Below the pieces are notes generated by a model, which was not told the DNA's origin, searched no databases, and worked only from the letters and a program-made list of their open reading frames with translations. This document shows, in pieces, positions 10,156-21,317 of a stretch of DNA of 57,344 nt (position 1 is the stretch's first letter; the number at the start of each line of letters is the position of its first letter). Source of the stretch: JAPUIN01 sp041580375 (lineage in GTDB: Bacteria > Acidobacteriota > Polarisedimenticolia > Gp22-AA2); contig JBFGDZ010000001.1 in NCBI GenBank assembly GCA_041580375.1, forward strand, positions 1-57,344. The letters run 5' to 3'. The position numbers were made by a program, and so were the translations under genes.

Positions 10156-10917
10156 TCAGTCGCCCCGGCCCCGGAGCAGATTGAAGATGTCCACAGGCAC
10201 CGGGAACAGGATGGTCGAGTTCTTCTCGGTCGCGATCTCCGTCAGAGTCTGAAGGTAGCGCAGCTGGATCGTCGTCGGATTTTTGGAGATCTTGTCGGCC
10301 GCGTTGGCCAGCTGCTCCGACGCCTGCATCTCGCCTTCCGCGTGGATGATCTTCGCGCGCTTCTCGCGCTCCGCCTCCGCCTGCTTGGCCATCGCGCGCT
10401 GCATCTCGGGGGGCAGGTCGACGTGTTTGACCTCGACCGCCGAGACCTTGACGCCCCAGGGATCCGTGTGCCGGTCGAGGATCTCCTGCAGCTGGGCGTT
10501 GAGCCGCTCCCTCTGGCTGAGCAGATCGTCCAGTTCCACCTGGCCGAGGACGGACCGCAGCGTCGTCTGGGCCAGCTGCGAGGTGGCGTAATGGAACTGC
10601 TCCACCTCGACGACGGCCTTGCGCGGCTCGAGGACGCGGTAGTAGATGACCGCGTTCACCTTCACGGAGACGTTGTCGCGGGTGATGACGTCCTGGGGCG
10701 GCACGTCGTGCACGACGGTCCGAAGCGAGACGCGCACCATGCGATCGATCGGGAACAGCACGATGATGATGCCCGGCCCCTTCGCCTGCGGCAACAGCCG
10801 TCCGAGGCGGAAGATGACGCCCCGCTCGTATTCGTTTAGGATCTTGATGCTCGAGATGAGCCACAGGACGATCAGCAGGACGACCGTGAGGAACGGTGCC
10901 GAGATGAATCCCGTCAT
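10156..10917 (-). CDS. Slipin (SPFH/stomatin-like membrane protein)
   Basis: The 253-residue protein has an N-terminal hydrophobic hairpin (residues 5-22) followed by the SPFH core (NEYERGVIFRLGRLLPQAKG, then VPPQDVITRDNVSVKVNAVI). An Ala/Glu-rich coiled coil follows (MAKQAEAEREKRAKIIHAEG), and the C-terminus ends in a hydrophobic patch. Bacterial slipins form membrane microdomain scaffolds and are usually encoded next to an NfeD-type protease, as here (28 bases after nfeD). HflC is an alternative family name, but no hflK neighbour exists. Confidence 0.93.
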   Translation of the reverse strand: MTGFISAPFLTVVLLIVLWLISSIKILNEYERGVIFRLGRLLPQAKGPGIIIVLFPIDRMVRVSLRTVVHDVPPQDVITRDNVSVKVNAVIYYRVLEPRKAVVEVEQFHYATSQLAQTTLRSVLGQVELDDLLSQRERLNAQLQEILDRHTDPWGVKVSAVEVKHVDLPPEMQRAMAKQAEAEREKRAKIIHAEGEMQASEQLANAADKISKNPTTIQLRYLQTLTEIATEKNSTILFPVPVDIFNLLRGRGD

Positions 10918-10945
10918 GAAACCTCCTCCGCGCCCGCCCGGCGCG

Positions 10946-12255
10946 TCATGGTATCTCCTCCACGTCCAGGCGCAGCGCGTCCACGCGCGTGACGCGTACC
11001 CGGGCGCCCTTGCGCACCGGCCGGTCGGCCCGCGCGTTCCAGTACTCCCCGTGCACGAACACCCTCCCCTCGGGATCGAGATCGGTCAGCGCCAGCCCCA
11101 CCTCGCTCACGAGCCCGGAGGCGCCGCTCACCGATCGGCTGCGCCAGGCGCGCACGACGAGGCCGGTCAGGATCGACATCAGGAGCGCGGCCGTGATGGC
11201 CACCCCCAGGATGGTGCCTCGGGCCGCCTCCAGTCCGGGGATCCCCTCCGCCTCGCGGAACAGCAGCAGGGCGCCGAACACGAGGCACCCGATCCCGCCC
11301 AGCGTGAGCAGTCCGTAGCTCGTGATCTTGATCTCCAGGACGAACAGCACGATCCCCAACAGGATCAGGATGACTCCGACCCAGTTCACCGGCAGCGCCT
11401 GCGAGGCGAGGACGAACAGCAGGAGGCAGATTCCCCCGATGACGCCGGGGGCGATCAGTCCGGGGTGCGTGAACTCGATGTACAGGCCGAGCAGCCCCAG
11501 CAGGAACAGCGTCACGGCGACGACGGGATCCGCGAGCCGGCTGAGGAAGCGCTCCCGTCCGCTCATGTCCAGGGACTCGATCCGGACACGCGCCAGGTTC
11601 AGCGTCTGCGTGCTGCCGTTGAACCGGAGGATCTGCTTGCCGTCGAGGATCTCCAGGATCTCCCCCTCCGTGCTGCTGATGTAGTCGATCAGGCCCAGGG
11701 AGAGCGCCTCGCGCTCGGTGAAGGAGCGGCTCTCGCGCACGGCCTCCTCCGCGGCCTCGGCGTCGCGGCCGCGATTCGTCGCCAGCGATCGGGCGTAGGC
11801 GGCCGCGTCATTCTCGATCTTGGCGTTCAGCGGCGAGCCTTCGGGGATCTCGCCCAGCCCGAGGACGGGGTGCGCCGCGCCGATGCGCGTGCCCGGCGCC
11901 ATGACCGCGACGTCGGCGGAGATGGTGAGAAAGAACCCGGCGCTCGCGGCCTTGCTGCCGTTGACGAAGACGACCACCGGCACCTTCGACGTCGTGATGG
12001 CGCTGATCATGTCCTCCATGGCGTTCATCATCCCGCCCGGCGTGTTGAGCTTCAGGATGAACAGGGCCGCCTCCGCCTCGTTGGCCGTCTTGATCGATTC
12101 GATCAGGAAGTTCGCCGTGATCCGGTGGATGACGTCGTCGATCGTGATCGTGTAGACGAGGGCCTCCTCCGGCGCCGTCGAGGAGGCCGTCGCCGACAGT
12201 CCCAGCAGGAGGATGAAGAGCGCCAGACGCGTGCGCCGACCGGACCGCCGATGGG

Positions 12256-12259
<4 letters not shown>
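10946..12259 (-). CDS. NfeD-like membrane-bound ClpP-class serine protease
   Basis: The 437-residue protein has a signal peptide (LALFILLLGLSATASS), a ClpP-class protease domain, four or five membrane helices (about residues 235-370) and a C-terminal NfeD OB fold. The Ser-Lys dyad known for STOPP proteases is seen as Ser106 (KAASAGFFL) and Lys147 (NAKIEND), 41 residues apart as in the archaeal family member PH1510. The ATG at 12259 overlaps the aminotransferase stop by four bases; a longer open frame upstream is antisense noise. Partnership with the downstream slipin in membrane quality control is inferred from the conserved pairing. Confidence 0.92.
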
Positions 12260-13451
<1,192 letters not shown>

Positions 13452-13455
<4 letters not shown>

Positions 13456-13946
13456 CCGGACCTCGCGGGCGCGCAGCGCCCCTTAAGCCGATCGAGAACC
13501 TCCTTCGGCACGAGCCCGCTGACGTCGCCGCCGAGCTGCACGACCTGCTTCACCAGACGGCTGCTGACGTAGGAGTAGGCCTCGCTCGGCATCATGAAGA
13601 CGGTCTCGATGTCGGGCCGGAGCCTCCGGTTCATGAGGGCCATCTGAAACTCGTACTCGAAATCGGACAGCGCGCGCAGCCCCCGCACGATCGCCGTCGC
13701 CCCGCGCGATCGGACGTAGTCCACGAGCAGGCCGTCGAACGACTCGACGCGGACGTTCGGCAGGCGGCCGACCACGGCTCGCAGGATCTCGGTGCGCTCC
13801 TCCACCGAGAAGAACGGCTCCTTGTCGGGATTCCCGAGGACCGCGACGATGATCTCGTCGAACAGGCGGTGGCCGCGCGTGATGATGTCCAGGTGCCCGT
13901 TCGTGATCGGGTCGAAGGTGCCCGGATAGACGGCGATGACCTTCAT
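13452..13946 (-). CDS. coaD: Phosphopantetheine adenylyltransferase
   Basis: CoaD makes dephospho-CoA from 4'-phosphopantetheine and ATP, the penultimate step of CoA synthesis. The 164-residue length is typical. Nucleotidyltransferase motifs are complete: the N-terminal YPGTFDPITNGHLDII with the catalytic TxGH-type His, and the C-terminal MPSEAYSYVSSRLVKQV (ISSS/TxxR-type loop). It follows recN by 25 bases and overlaps the aminotransferase start by four. Confidence 0.97.
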
Positions 13947-13971
13947 GGCCCTTGCATCTCCCGCGTTCCGC

Positions 13972-15687
13972 TCATTTCGGGGCCGCCCGCTCGAGCATGT
14001 CCGCCGCGTGCCGCAGCGCGGTGTTCGTCACCCGCTCTCCGGCCAGCATGCGCGCGAGCTCGCGCACCCGCCCGGCCCCGTCCAGCGACTCGAGGGTCAC
14101 CTCGGTGCGCCCCCGCGTCGCCCGCTTGGCCACCGCCACGTGGTGATCGGCCTGCGACGCGATCTGGGGCAGATGCGTCACGCAGAGGACCTGATGGGTG
14201 CGCGCGATCTCCCGGAGCTGGCGGCCGACGGCTTCCGCCACCGCCCCGCCGATGCCCGCGTCCACCTCGTCGAACACCAGGGTCCGCGCCTCGGCCTTCC
14301 GTCTCAGGACGACCTCCAGCGCCAGCATCATACGCGACAACTCGCCCCCCGATGCGACCGAGGCGAGCGGGCGCATCGCCTCGCCCACGTTCGCCGAGAG
14401 AAAGAATTCCACCACGTCGTATCCCGCCCCGTCAACGGCAACCTCCTCACCCTCGACCCACAAACCGCTGCCCGGGGCGGCCCGCGCGCGGAAATCGACG
14501 GCGAATCTCGTCCGGCCCATGCCCAGATCCGCGAGCGCCCGCTCCACGCTCTTCTCCAGCGCGGCGCCCGCCCGCTTCCTCCGGCGCGACAGATCGGCGG
14601 CGATGGCCAGCGCCGCAGCCCGCAGGTCCTCCACGCGCCGCTCCAGGTCCGAGACCGATTCCGATCCGTCCGTGAGCTGCCCGAGCTCCGCGGCGGCGGC
14701 CTCCCGGTAGGCCAGGATCCCCTCCTCGCTGCCTCCCGGCGCGTACTTGCGCAGGAGGGCATCGATCGCGACGAGCCGCTCCTCGATCGCCTCCAGTCGC
14801 GAGGGGTCGAAGCTGAGACGCGACGGATAGTCGCGCAGGGCGATGGCCAGCTCCTGCAGGTCGGCGCGCGCCGACTCGGCGCGCTCCACGCTCTCGCGGA
14901 TCGATTCGTCGAACCGGCCGACCGCGCGCGCGTCCCGGATCGCCTCCGCGATCAGGCCCAGAGCCGCCGTCTCGCCCGCGTAGAGCGCCTCGTGCGCGGA
15001 CTCGCATTGCTTCAGAATGGTCTCCGCGTTGCGCTGCAGCTCCCTCTCCGCGAGAAGATCCGCGCGCTCCCCGGCCCGGAGCCCGGCCCGATCGATCTCG
15101 TCGACCTGGAACCTCAGGAGGTCCACCCGCTGCGCGAGCCTCTGCGATCCCTCACGCATCGTCGCGAGCCGCTCCATGGCCGCGGACAGACGGCGCGCCG
15201 CCTCCCGCATCGGCTCGAGTTCCCCATCGAGGCCCGCCTGGCGATCGAGCAGGCCGCGATGCCGCGCGGGATCCAGAAGCGTCTGGTGCTGGTGCTGCCC
15301 GTGAACGTCGACGAGGAGGACGCCCAGCGCCCGGAGGTCGGCGAGCGGAGACAGCGCCCCTCCGATGAAGGCCCGTCCCTTCCCCTGCGCAGCGACCTCG
15401 CGCCGCACGACGATCGAGCCGTCCTCCGGCTCGTAGCCGCGATCCCGGAGAAACGCCGCCGCCGCGCGGTTGCCCGCCAGATCGACGACTACCTCGACCG
15501 AGGCCCTGTCGGCGCCCGACCGCACGACGTCGGCGCCGGCCCGGCCCCCCGCGACCAGAAGCAGCGCGTCGACGAGGATCGACTTGCCGGCGCCGGTCTC
15601 GCCCGTGAGGAGATTCAGGCCCGGCCCGAGATCGAGGGTGGCCTCCCGGACGATGGCGAGATTCTTGATGTGGACGCAACGGATCAT
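13972..15687 (-). CDS. recN: DNA repair protein RecN
   Basis: RecN is an SMC-like ATPase for double-strand break repair. The 571-residue protein has an N-terminal Walker A (LLTGETGAGKSILVDALLL, about residues 27-45), long central coiled coils, and C-terminal ABC signature and Walker B regions (ASGGELSRMMLALE, then TLVFDEVDAGIGG). No good Shine-Dalgarno precedes the ATG at 15687, but the opening MIRCVHIKNLAIV fits the family start. It is divergent from tolQ and begins the long minus-strand run. Confidence 0.96.
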   Translation of the reverse strand: MIRCVHIKNLAIVREATLDLGPGLNLLTGETGAGKSILVDALLLVAGGRAGADVVRSGADRASVEVVVDLAGNRAAAAFLRDRGYEPEDGSIVVRREVAAQGKGRAFIGGALSPLADLRALGVLLVDVHGQHQHQTLLDPARHRGLLDRQAGLDGELEPMREAARRLSAAMERLATMREGSQRLAQRVDLLRFQVDEIDRAGLRAGERADLLAERELQRNAETILKQCESAHEALYAGETAALGLIAEAIRDARAVGRFDESIRESVERAESARADLQELAIALRDYPSRLSFDPSRLEAIEERLVAIDALLRKYAPGGSEEGILAYREAAAAELGQLTDGSESVSDLERRVEDLRAAALAIAADLSRRRKRAGAALEKSVERALADLGMGRTRFAVDFRARAAPGSGLWVEGEEVAVDGAGYDVVEFFLSANVGEAMRPLASVASGGELSRMMLALEVVLRRKAEARTLVFDEVDAGIGGAVAEAVGRQLREIARTHQVLCVTHLPQIASQADHHVAVAKRATRGRTEVTLESLDGAGRVRELARMLAGERVTNTALRHAADMLERAAPK

Positions 15688-15748
15688 GAAGGAGGTGCCG
15701 TCCGCGCGGGCCCCAACGCGACGCGATGCTAACAGGGGGGATCTCAGG

Positions 15749-15777
15749 TTGTCAAGGAATGGACCGTGTGCTAACTT
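15749..15777 (+). promoter_or_regulatory. Predicted promoter of the tol-pal operon
   Basis: TTGTCA at 15749-15754 and TAACTT at 15772-15777 are separated by 17 bases in the recN-tolQ divergent gap. A GGAGGT ribosome site follows at 15823-15828, 11 bases before the tolQ ATG. Confidence 0.6.
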
Positions 15778-15839
15778 ACGTGCGATGTGAACGTTGCGCC
15801 ATTTCGCCCCCGTTCGAGGGCGGGAGGTCCCACTTCAAC

Positions 15840-16631
15840 ATGACAGAGTTTTTCGGCTCGACGCCGCTGGCCGCCGCGGCCGGACAGGGCTTCCAGGGCG
15901 ATCTGCTCAGCCTGGTCGCCGAGTCCGGCACCTTCGTCAAGATCATCCTCGTGCTCCTGTTCGGTTTCTCGGTCCTCTCCTGGGCGGTGATCATCGAGCG
16001 CGTCCGCGCGTTCAACCGCGCCGAGCGCGACTCGGAGGCTTTCCTCAACGATCTCGAGAAGGAGAACCGGCTGACCGACCTGAGGGATCGCGCCACGCGC
16101 TACGGCGCCAGTCCCCTCGTGCCGATCTTCCTGGAGGGGTTCCGCGAGCTGACCGGGGCGGTGGCCGAGGGCGTGCAGCGGCTGCGCGCCGGCGGCGCCG
16201 TTCCGGACGACTCGCGCGAGCGCACCATCGCGCGCGTCAGACGCCGCCTGGAGGAGAGCGCCGCCGCGCAGGCGGACGATCTCGATCGCCACCTCGGGAT
16301 CCTGGCGACGACCGGGAGCGTCACGCCGTTCATCGGCCTGTTCGGCACCGTCATCGGCATCATGAACGCGTTCCAGGGGATCGGCATCGCCGGCACGGCG
16401 AACCTGGCCGCCGTCGCCCCCGGCATCTCCGAGGCCCTCGTCGCCACCGCCGCCGGGTTGTTCGCGGCGATACCGGCCGTCGTGGCCTACAATCACCTGC
16501 TCGCCCGCGCCCGGCGCCTGGGCGGGCGGATCGAGAGGTTCGTCCTGGCCTTCTCGACCATCACCGAGGCGCAGATCGACGCGAGCCGCGTCCCCCAGGC
16601 TCCCGTCGAAGCGAGCCAGCTCCGGATTTGA
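15840..16631 (+). CDS. tolQ: TolQ/ExbB-type proton channel subunit
   Basis: TolQ forms the inner-membrane motor with TolR that uses proton flow to energise TolA. From ATG 15840 the protein is 263 residues, with a first helix (IILVLLFGFSVLSWAVIIE) and the paired C-terminal helices containing the MotA/TolQ/ExbB signature (TTGSVTPFIGLFGTVIGIM; VATAAGLFAAIPAVVAYN). The start was chosen for the GGAGGT upstream and because further N-terminal sequence is not membrane-like. It is first of tolQ-tolR-tolA-tolB-pal-cpoB. Confidence 0.93.
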   Translation: MTEFFGSTPLAAAAGQGFQGDLLSLVAESGTFVKIILVLLFGFSVLSWAVIIERVRAFNRAERDSEAFLNDLEKENRLTDLRDRATRYGASPLVPIFLEGFRELTGAVAEGVQRLRAGGAVPDDSRERTIARVRRRLEESAAAQADDLDRHLGILATTGSVTPFIGLFGTVIGIMNAFQGIGIAGTANLAAVAPGISEALVATAAGLFAAIPAVVAYNHLLARARRLGGRIERFVLAFSTITEAQIDASRVPQAPVEASQLRI

Positions 16632-16659
16632 GCGCCCCCGAGCGCACGACGAAGACGCC

Positions 16660-17108
<449 letters not shown>

Positions 17109-17112
<4 letters not shown>

Positions 17113-17957
17113 GCCGCGGGACGATCCGGCTCGTGAAGTCCACCGCGCCCCCGCGCGGGTGGAGGCGGATGCTGATCTTCTCCCTGGCGCTGCACCTGGC
17201 CGGCTTCGGGGCCGCGATCGGGCTGCCGCGGCTGCTGCCGCGCGCCGGCCCCGGGAATCCCGTCTACGTCGTGGATCTCGTCTCGCTACCCGCCCCGGCG
17301 CCGATCCGCAGGCGGGGGGGCGAGCGCGCGGCGCCGCGCGAGATGAGCGCGCCGCCCGCGGCCCCTAAGGAGGAGAAGCCGATCCCGATCCCCGATCGGC
17401 CGAAGCCGACCCCCGAGCCGAAGAAAGAGATCCCCAGGCCGGAGCCCAAGAAAGAGGTTCCGAAGCCGGAGCCTAAGAAGCCGGCGGAGCCACCGCCCGA
17501 GTCGGCGCCCCCGGAGCCCGCCAAGAGCGAGCCGGCGACGGCGGCCGGAGCGGGGGCGGAGCGGGGACCGCTCGACGGGGCCGGCCCGGCGTCCGCGATC
17601 GGGGGGACCGGGTCCGCCACGATCGGCGTGCCCGGTGGCGAGGGGACGCTGCTGGGGGACGCCTACACGTTTTACTTCGCCCTCCTGCGGCGTCGGATCG
17701 AGATGAGCTGGCAGAAGCCGATCTATCCGCCCGAGTTCACCGACCGCCGCACGCTCGTCGTCACCGTCCGCCTCGGCCTCAGCAGCGGCGGCCGCGTCAC
17801 CGCGCTGGAGCTGCTCACGCCGAGCGGGTACGACGCGCTGGACCGATCGATCCTGCGGGCGGTGCGGGAGGCGCAGCCGTTCCCGCCCTTCCCTCCCCAG
17901 ATCACGCGCTCGTCGATCACAGTTCCGGTCGAGTTCGTTCTGCGGGCCCCCGAGTGA
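17109..17957 (+). CDS. TolA/TonB-type energy transducer
   Basis: The 282-residue protein starts at a GTG overlapping the tolR stop. It has one membrane helix (about residues 20-40), a Pro/Lys/Glu-rich periplasm-spanning region with repeated PEPKK units (about 85-150), a Gly/Ala-rich linker and a C-terminal TonB/TolA domain (RIEMSWQKPIYPPEFT, VRLGLSSGGRVTALELLTPSG, then SSITVPVEFVLRAPE). The C-terminal domain looks TonB-like, but position between tolR and tolB argues for TolA function linking the motor to Pal and TolB. Confidence 0.86.
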
Positions 17958-17967
17958 GCTGACCAGC

Positions 17968-19338
17968 ATGCGCCGAACCGATCGCGTCCCGACGATCCCG
18001 AAATTCGCCGCGCTCGCCGCGGCGCTGTGCGCGACCCTCGTCCCGGCCGGCCCCGCGCGCACCCAGGAGGAGACGTCCCCGCCCGCGGTCGCCGTCCCGG
18101 AGGGGTTCGATCCGGGCGTTCCGACCATCCGCATCGAGGGCGAGGCACGCCGGAAGATCCCGATCGCGATCCCGAAGCTGGAGGCGGACGGCGTGGACGG
18201 CCGCACCGGGGAGATCGCCGAGACGATCCGGCGGGTGGTGCGCGACGACCTCGATTTTTCCGGCTACTTCCACATCGTCCCCGAGGAGTACCACAATCTG
18301 ATCCCGGACGGCGGGGGCCGCCGGATCAACTACAAGGAGTGGCTCGGCATCGGGGCGGAGGCCCTGCTGGTCGGGCGGGTCGATCTGGAGTCGCCGAGCG
18401 TCGTCTTCGAGGGGCGCGTCTACGACACGACGGAGAAGCGGATGGTCGTCGGCAAGAAGTACCGCGGGGAGATCGAGCTGCAGCGGCTCGTGGCTCACAA
18501 GCTGAGCAACGAGATCATCCGCCAGTACACCGGGGAGACCGGCGTCGCCATGACCCGGATCACCTACGTCTCCCAGGTCGGCGACGCCAAGGAGATCTTC
18601 GTCATGGACTACGACGGGGCGCGGAGGAAGAAGATCAGCGCCACCGGCTCGATCAACCTGTCGCCCTCCTGGTCGCCCGACGCCACCCGCATCGCCTTCG
18701 TGTCGTATCGCAGCGCCGGCCCGGAACTCGTCATCCTGGACAACAAGGGGAATCTGCAGCTCGCCTTCCCCCAGGGGGGCGAGCTGAACAGCGCCCCGGC
18801 CTGGTCCCCCGACGGCCGCCTCCTGGCCTTCTCCAGCAGCCGCGACGGAAACGCCGAGATCTACACGCTTCGGATCTCCGATCGGCGGCTCACGCGCCTG
18901 ACGCGCAACGAGGCGATCGACACCTCGCCCGCGTGGAGCCCGAACGGGCGCGAGATAGCCTTCACCTCGGACCGATCGGGATCGCCCCAGATCTACATCA
19001 TGGACGCCGAGGGCTCGAACGTGCGGCGGTTGACCTTCGAGCTGTCGTACTGCGACGCCGCCTCCTGGTCCCCGCGGGGCGACGCCATCGCCTTCGCGGC
19101 CCGCGTCCCGGGGGGTTTCGACATCTTCGTGAAGAATCTCCTCTCCGGCGAACTGCGGCAGCTGACGCGGGAGACCAACATCAACGAATGGCCGCGCTGG
19201 TCCCCCGACGGCCGTCACATCGTCTTCGCCTCCAACCGGACCGGCGGGTTCGACATCTACACGATGGACTTCGACGGCTCCCGGCAGCGCCGTCTCACCC
19301 GCGGCGGCAGCAACTTCTCCCCCTCCTGGTCGCGCTGA
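17968..19338 (+). CDS. tolB: Tol-Pal system protein TolB
   Basis: TolB is a periplasmic beta-propeller that binds Pal and TolA. The 456-residue protein has a signal peptide (ALAAALCATLVPAGPARTQ), an N-terminal domain (residues about 50-195) and C-terminal propeller repeats built on the TolB motif SPSWSPDATRIAFVSYRS, repeated as APAWSPDGRLLAFSSSRD, SPAWSPNGREIAFTSDRS and PRWSPDGRHIVFASNRT. It ends with FSPSWSR. Its stop codon falls in the predicted -35 box for pal. Confidence 0.95.
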   Translation: MRRTDRVPTIPKFAALAAALCATLVPAGPARTQEETSPPAVAVPEGFDPGVPTIRIEGEARRKIPIAIPKLEADGVDGRTGEIAETIRRVVRDDLDFSGYFHIVPEEYHNLIPDGGGRRINYKEWLGIGAEALLVGRVDLESPSVVFEGRVYDTTEKRMVVGKKYRGEIELQRLVAHKLSNEIIRQYTGETGVAMTRITYVSQVGDAKEIFVMDYDGARRKKISATGSINLSPSWSPDATRIAFVSYRSAGPELVILDNKGNLQLAFPQGGELNSAPAWSPDGRLLAFSSSRDGNAEIYTLRISDRRLTRLTRNEAIDTSPAWSPNGREIAFTSDRSGSPQIYIMDAEGSNVRRLTFELSYCDAASWSPRGDAIAFAARVPGGFDIFVKNLLSGELRQLTRETNINEWPRWSPDGRHIVFASNRTGGFDIYTMDFDGSRQRRLTRGGSNFSPSWSR

Positions 19339-19363
19339 CCCCCGGGGGAACGCATGCTATAAT
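19335..19363 (+). promoter_or_regulatory. Predicted internal promoter for pal-cpoB
   Basis: A consensus TATAAT at 19358-19363 is preceded, after a 17-base spacer, by CTGACC (four of six matches to TTGACA). The tolB TGA stop is part of that -35 box. Transcription would give a leader of about 120 bases before pal. Confidence 0.6.
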
Positions 19364-19402
19364 CCACGGCCGCGACGGCGCCCTTTCGGACCCGGCCGGG
19401 GC

Positions 19403-19428
19403 CGTCAGCTGGCGTGGCCGGGCTGACG
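19403..19428 (+). promoter_or_regulatory. Inverted repeat in the pal leader
   Basis: The arms CGTCAGC and GCTGACG are perfect complements around a 12-base G/C-rich loop, inside the tolB-pal gap and downstream of the predicted pal promoter. There is no T-run, so it is not an evident terminator. It could form a stable RNA hairpin in the leader; function unknown. Confidence 0.4.
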
Positions 19429-19492
19429 CAGTGCATGCTCTGACGTTTCCGCTCAGTCGGGTCGGCTTCCATCGACCGGAGGAGGATTGTCG

Positions 19493-20074
19493 ATGCTTGA
19501 AAGGATCCCCCGCTCCCTGCTCGTGACGGCTCTGATCATCTGCTGCCTCGCGCTGCCGACCGCCTGCAAGTCCAAGCCGCCTGCAGAGCCGGTCCGCACC
19601 TCACCTCCGACGATCCCGCCGCCCCAGAAGGCCGAGCCGGTCGACGAGATGGAGGACTTCAAGGAGCCCGAGCCGAGGGCCGAACCGGTTCGCGAGACGC
19701 CGTCGTCGCTGGCCGCGCGCCTGAACGCCGAGGGAATCGTCGCCCGGATCCACTTCGATTTCGACAAGTCCGATCTGCGCGAGGACGCGCGCCGGACCCT
19801 GATCCGCAACGCCACGGCGATCAGTAAGAGGGAGTACAGCCAGCTGAAGATCCGCATCGAGGGCCACTGCGACGAGCGCGGCACGGTGGAATACAACCTC
19901 GCGCTGGGCGAGCGGAGGGCCCGCGCGGCGCGCGACTTCCTGATCGCCCAGGGGGTTCCGGCGTCCCGGTTGAGCATCATCAGCTACGGCAAGGAACGTC
20001 CGCTCGAGCGCGGCCACAACGAGTCCGCCTGGGCGAAGAACCGGCGCGCGGAGTTCGTGTGGCGGGCCGATTGA
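19493..20074 (+). CDS. pal: Peptidoglycan-associated lipoprotein Pal
   Basis: Pal anchors the outer membrane to peptidoglycan. From ATG 19493, with GGAGGA about eight bases upstream, the protein is 193 residues. It has a lipoprotein-type signal ending LALPTAC, a Pro/Glu-rich linker and an OmpA-like domain (IHFDFDKSDLREDARRTL; GHCDERGTVEYNLALGERRA; SIISYGKERPLERGHNE). The residue at -3 of the presumed lipid-bearing cysteine is Pro rather than the usual Leu, which is atypical. An in-frame TTG six bases earlier is a less likely start. Confidence 0.94.
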   Translation: MLERIPRSLLVTALIICCLALPTACKSKPPAEPVRTSPPTIPPPQKAEPVDEMEDFKEPEPRAEPVRETPSSLAARLNAEGIVARIHFDFDKSDLREDARRTLIRNATAISKREYSQLKIRIEGHCDERGTVEYNLALGERRARAARDFLIAQGVPASRLSIISYGKERPLERGHNESAWAKNRRAEFVWRAD

Positions 20075-20084
20075 CGCGGGAGTC

Positions 20085-21011
20085 ATGATCGAGATCACCG
20101 CCCGAAGAGCGGTCGCAGGGCGGCCCCGCGCGCGGCGCGGGGCCGCCGGTCTGCCAGCGGCCGCCGTCCTGCTGCTCGCCGCGTGCGCCACCCCGGGCGT
20201 TCATCAGATCCAGGTCGATCTCGACAACATCCAGCAGCAGCTGTGGAAGATCCAGAAGGAGAACGCCGTCCTCACGGACGAGGTGTCCCGGCTGCGCGAG
20301 TCGGCGGCGCCGGCCGCAGGAGGATCGGCGGCCGATCCGACCACGATCGTCCTGAGGCTCGAGACGCTCGAGAGGGAGATCCAGCGGCTGCAGTCGCGGA
20401 TGGACGATTCCGACCAGCGGGTCACCGCCGTGGTCCAGGATCTGCGGACCACGAGGGACGCACTGCAGGCGCTCGTGGCGACGCTCCCGGCCGGATCGAC
20501 GCCGCCCGCCGCGCAGCCGGCCCCCGTCCCGACCATCGCCGCCGGATCCGGCGTTCCGGACGCGGGGGGCGCGCCGCCACGGGACCCGTCAGCCGCTCGC
20601 GACCGGCCCGCGGGTGACCCTCCCCTGGCGCTCGAAAATCTCTACCGCCAGGGTTACGCCGATTACACCAAGGGCAATTACGCGCTCGCGCTGCAGGAGC
20701 TGTCCGATTTTCTGGAGCGTTATCCGGACAGTCCCCTGGCCGATGATGCGCAGTACCTCATGGGAGAGGTGCACTTCAGTCAACAGCAGTATCCCGAGGC
20801 GGTGGAGGCCTTCGACCGCCTGGTGAAGAACTATCCGCGGGGTGACAAGACCGGCCCCGCGTTCCTGAAGAAGGGGCTGGCGCTCCTGGAAATGAACCGC
20901 ACCGCCGACGCGGTGGTGCAGCTCCAGCATGTGATCGACACTTATCCCGAGACCGAGGAGGCGCGCATCGCCCGCGAGCGGCTGCGCGGGCTCGGTCTCA
21001 GGGAGAGATGA
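20085..21011 (+). CDS. cpoB: CpoB/YbgF, Tol-Pal-associated TPR protein
   Basis: The 308-residue protein has a lipoprotein signal (AVLLLAACATPG), a coiled-coil region (VDLDNIQQQLWKIQKENAVL; ETLEREIQRLQSRMDDSD), a Pro/Ala linker and a C-terminal TPR domain (LYRQGYADYTKGNYALALQE; YLMGEVHFSQQQYPEAVEAF; LLEMNRTADAVVQLQHVID). CpoB coordinates Tol-dependent constriction with peptidoglycan synthesis. E. coli CpoB is soluble, whereas this one has a plausible lipid-attachment Cys, as seen in other phyla. Confidence 0.92.
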   Translation: MIEITARRAVAGRPRARRGAAGLPAAAVLLLAACATPGVHQIQVDLDNIQQQLWKIQKENAVLTDEVSRLRESAAPAAGGSAADPTTIVLRLETLEREIQRLQSRMDDSDQRVTAVVQDLRTTRDALQALVATLPAGSTPPAAQPAPVPTIAAGSGVPDAGGAPPRDPSAARDRPAGDPPLALENLYRQGYADYTKGNYALALQELSDFLERYPDSPLADDAQYLMGEVHFSQQQYPEAVEAFDRLVKNYPRGDKTGPAFLKKGLALLEMNRTADAVVQLQHVIDTYPETEEARIARERLRGLGLRER

Positions 21012-21033
21012 ACCGGAGGGAGGTACACCCGTC

Positions 21034-21312
21034 GTGGCACGCACCAAATCCGTAATCAAGAACTACCGCCAGAGCCTCAAGCGCAATGAGGTCAACCGCA
21101 CGCGGCGCAGCCGTCTGCGGACCCAGATGAAAAAATTCCGCGCTCTCGTCGAGAGCAAGGACGCCGACGGCGCCCGCAAGGCCCTGCCGGGGACGCTCTC
21201 GATCATCGATCGCTCTCTGAACCACGGCATCATCCACCGCAACACGGCGGCCCGCTACAAGGCCCGCCTGTCCCGGACGGTCGATGCGCTCGGGAGGGGC
21301 CGCCAGGCCTGA
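21034..21312 (+). CDS. rpsT: 30S ribosomal protein S20
   Basis: S20 is a helical primary 16S rRNA-binding protein. The 92-residue product starts at GTG 21034 with GGAGG-type sequence upstream. It reads ARTKSVIKNYRQSLKRNEVN, RRSRLRTQMKKFRALVES and HRNTAARYKARLSRTVDAL, the typical basic three-helix pattern. It sits between cpoB and hsp20, all on the plus strand with short gaps. Confidence 0.95.
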   Translation: MARTKSVIKNYRQSLKRNEVNRTRRSRLRTQMKKFRALVESKDADGARKALPGTLSIIDRSLNHGIIHRNTAARYKARLSRTVDALGRGRQA

Positions 21313-21317
21313 AGTCC

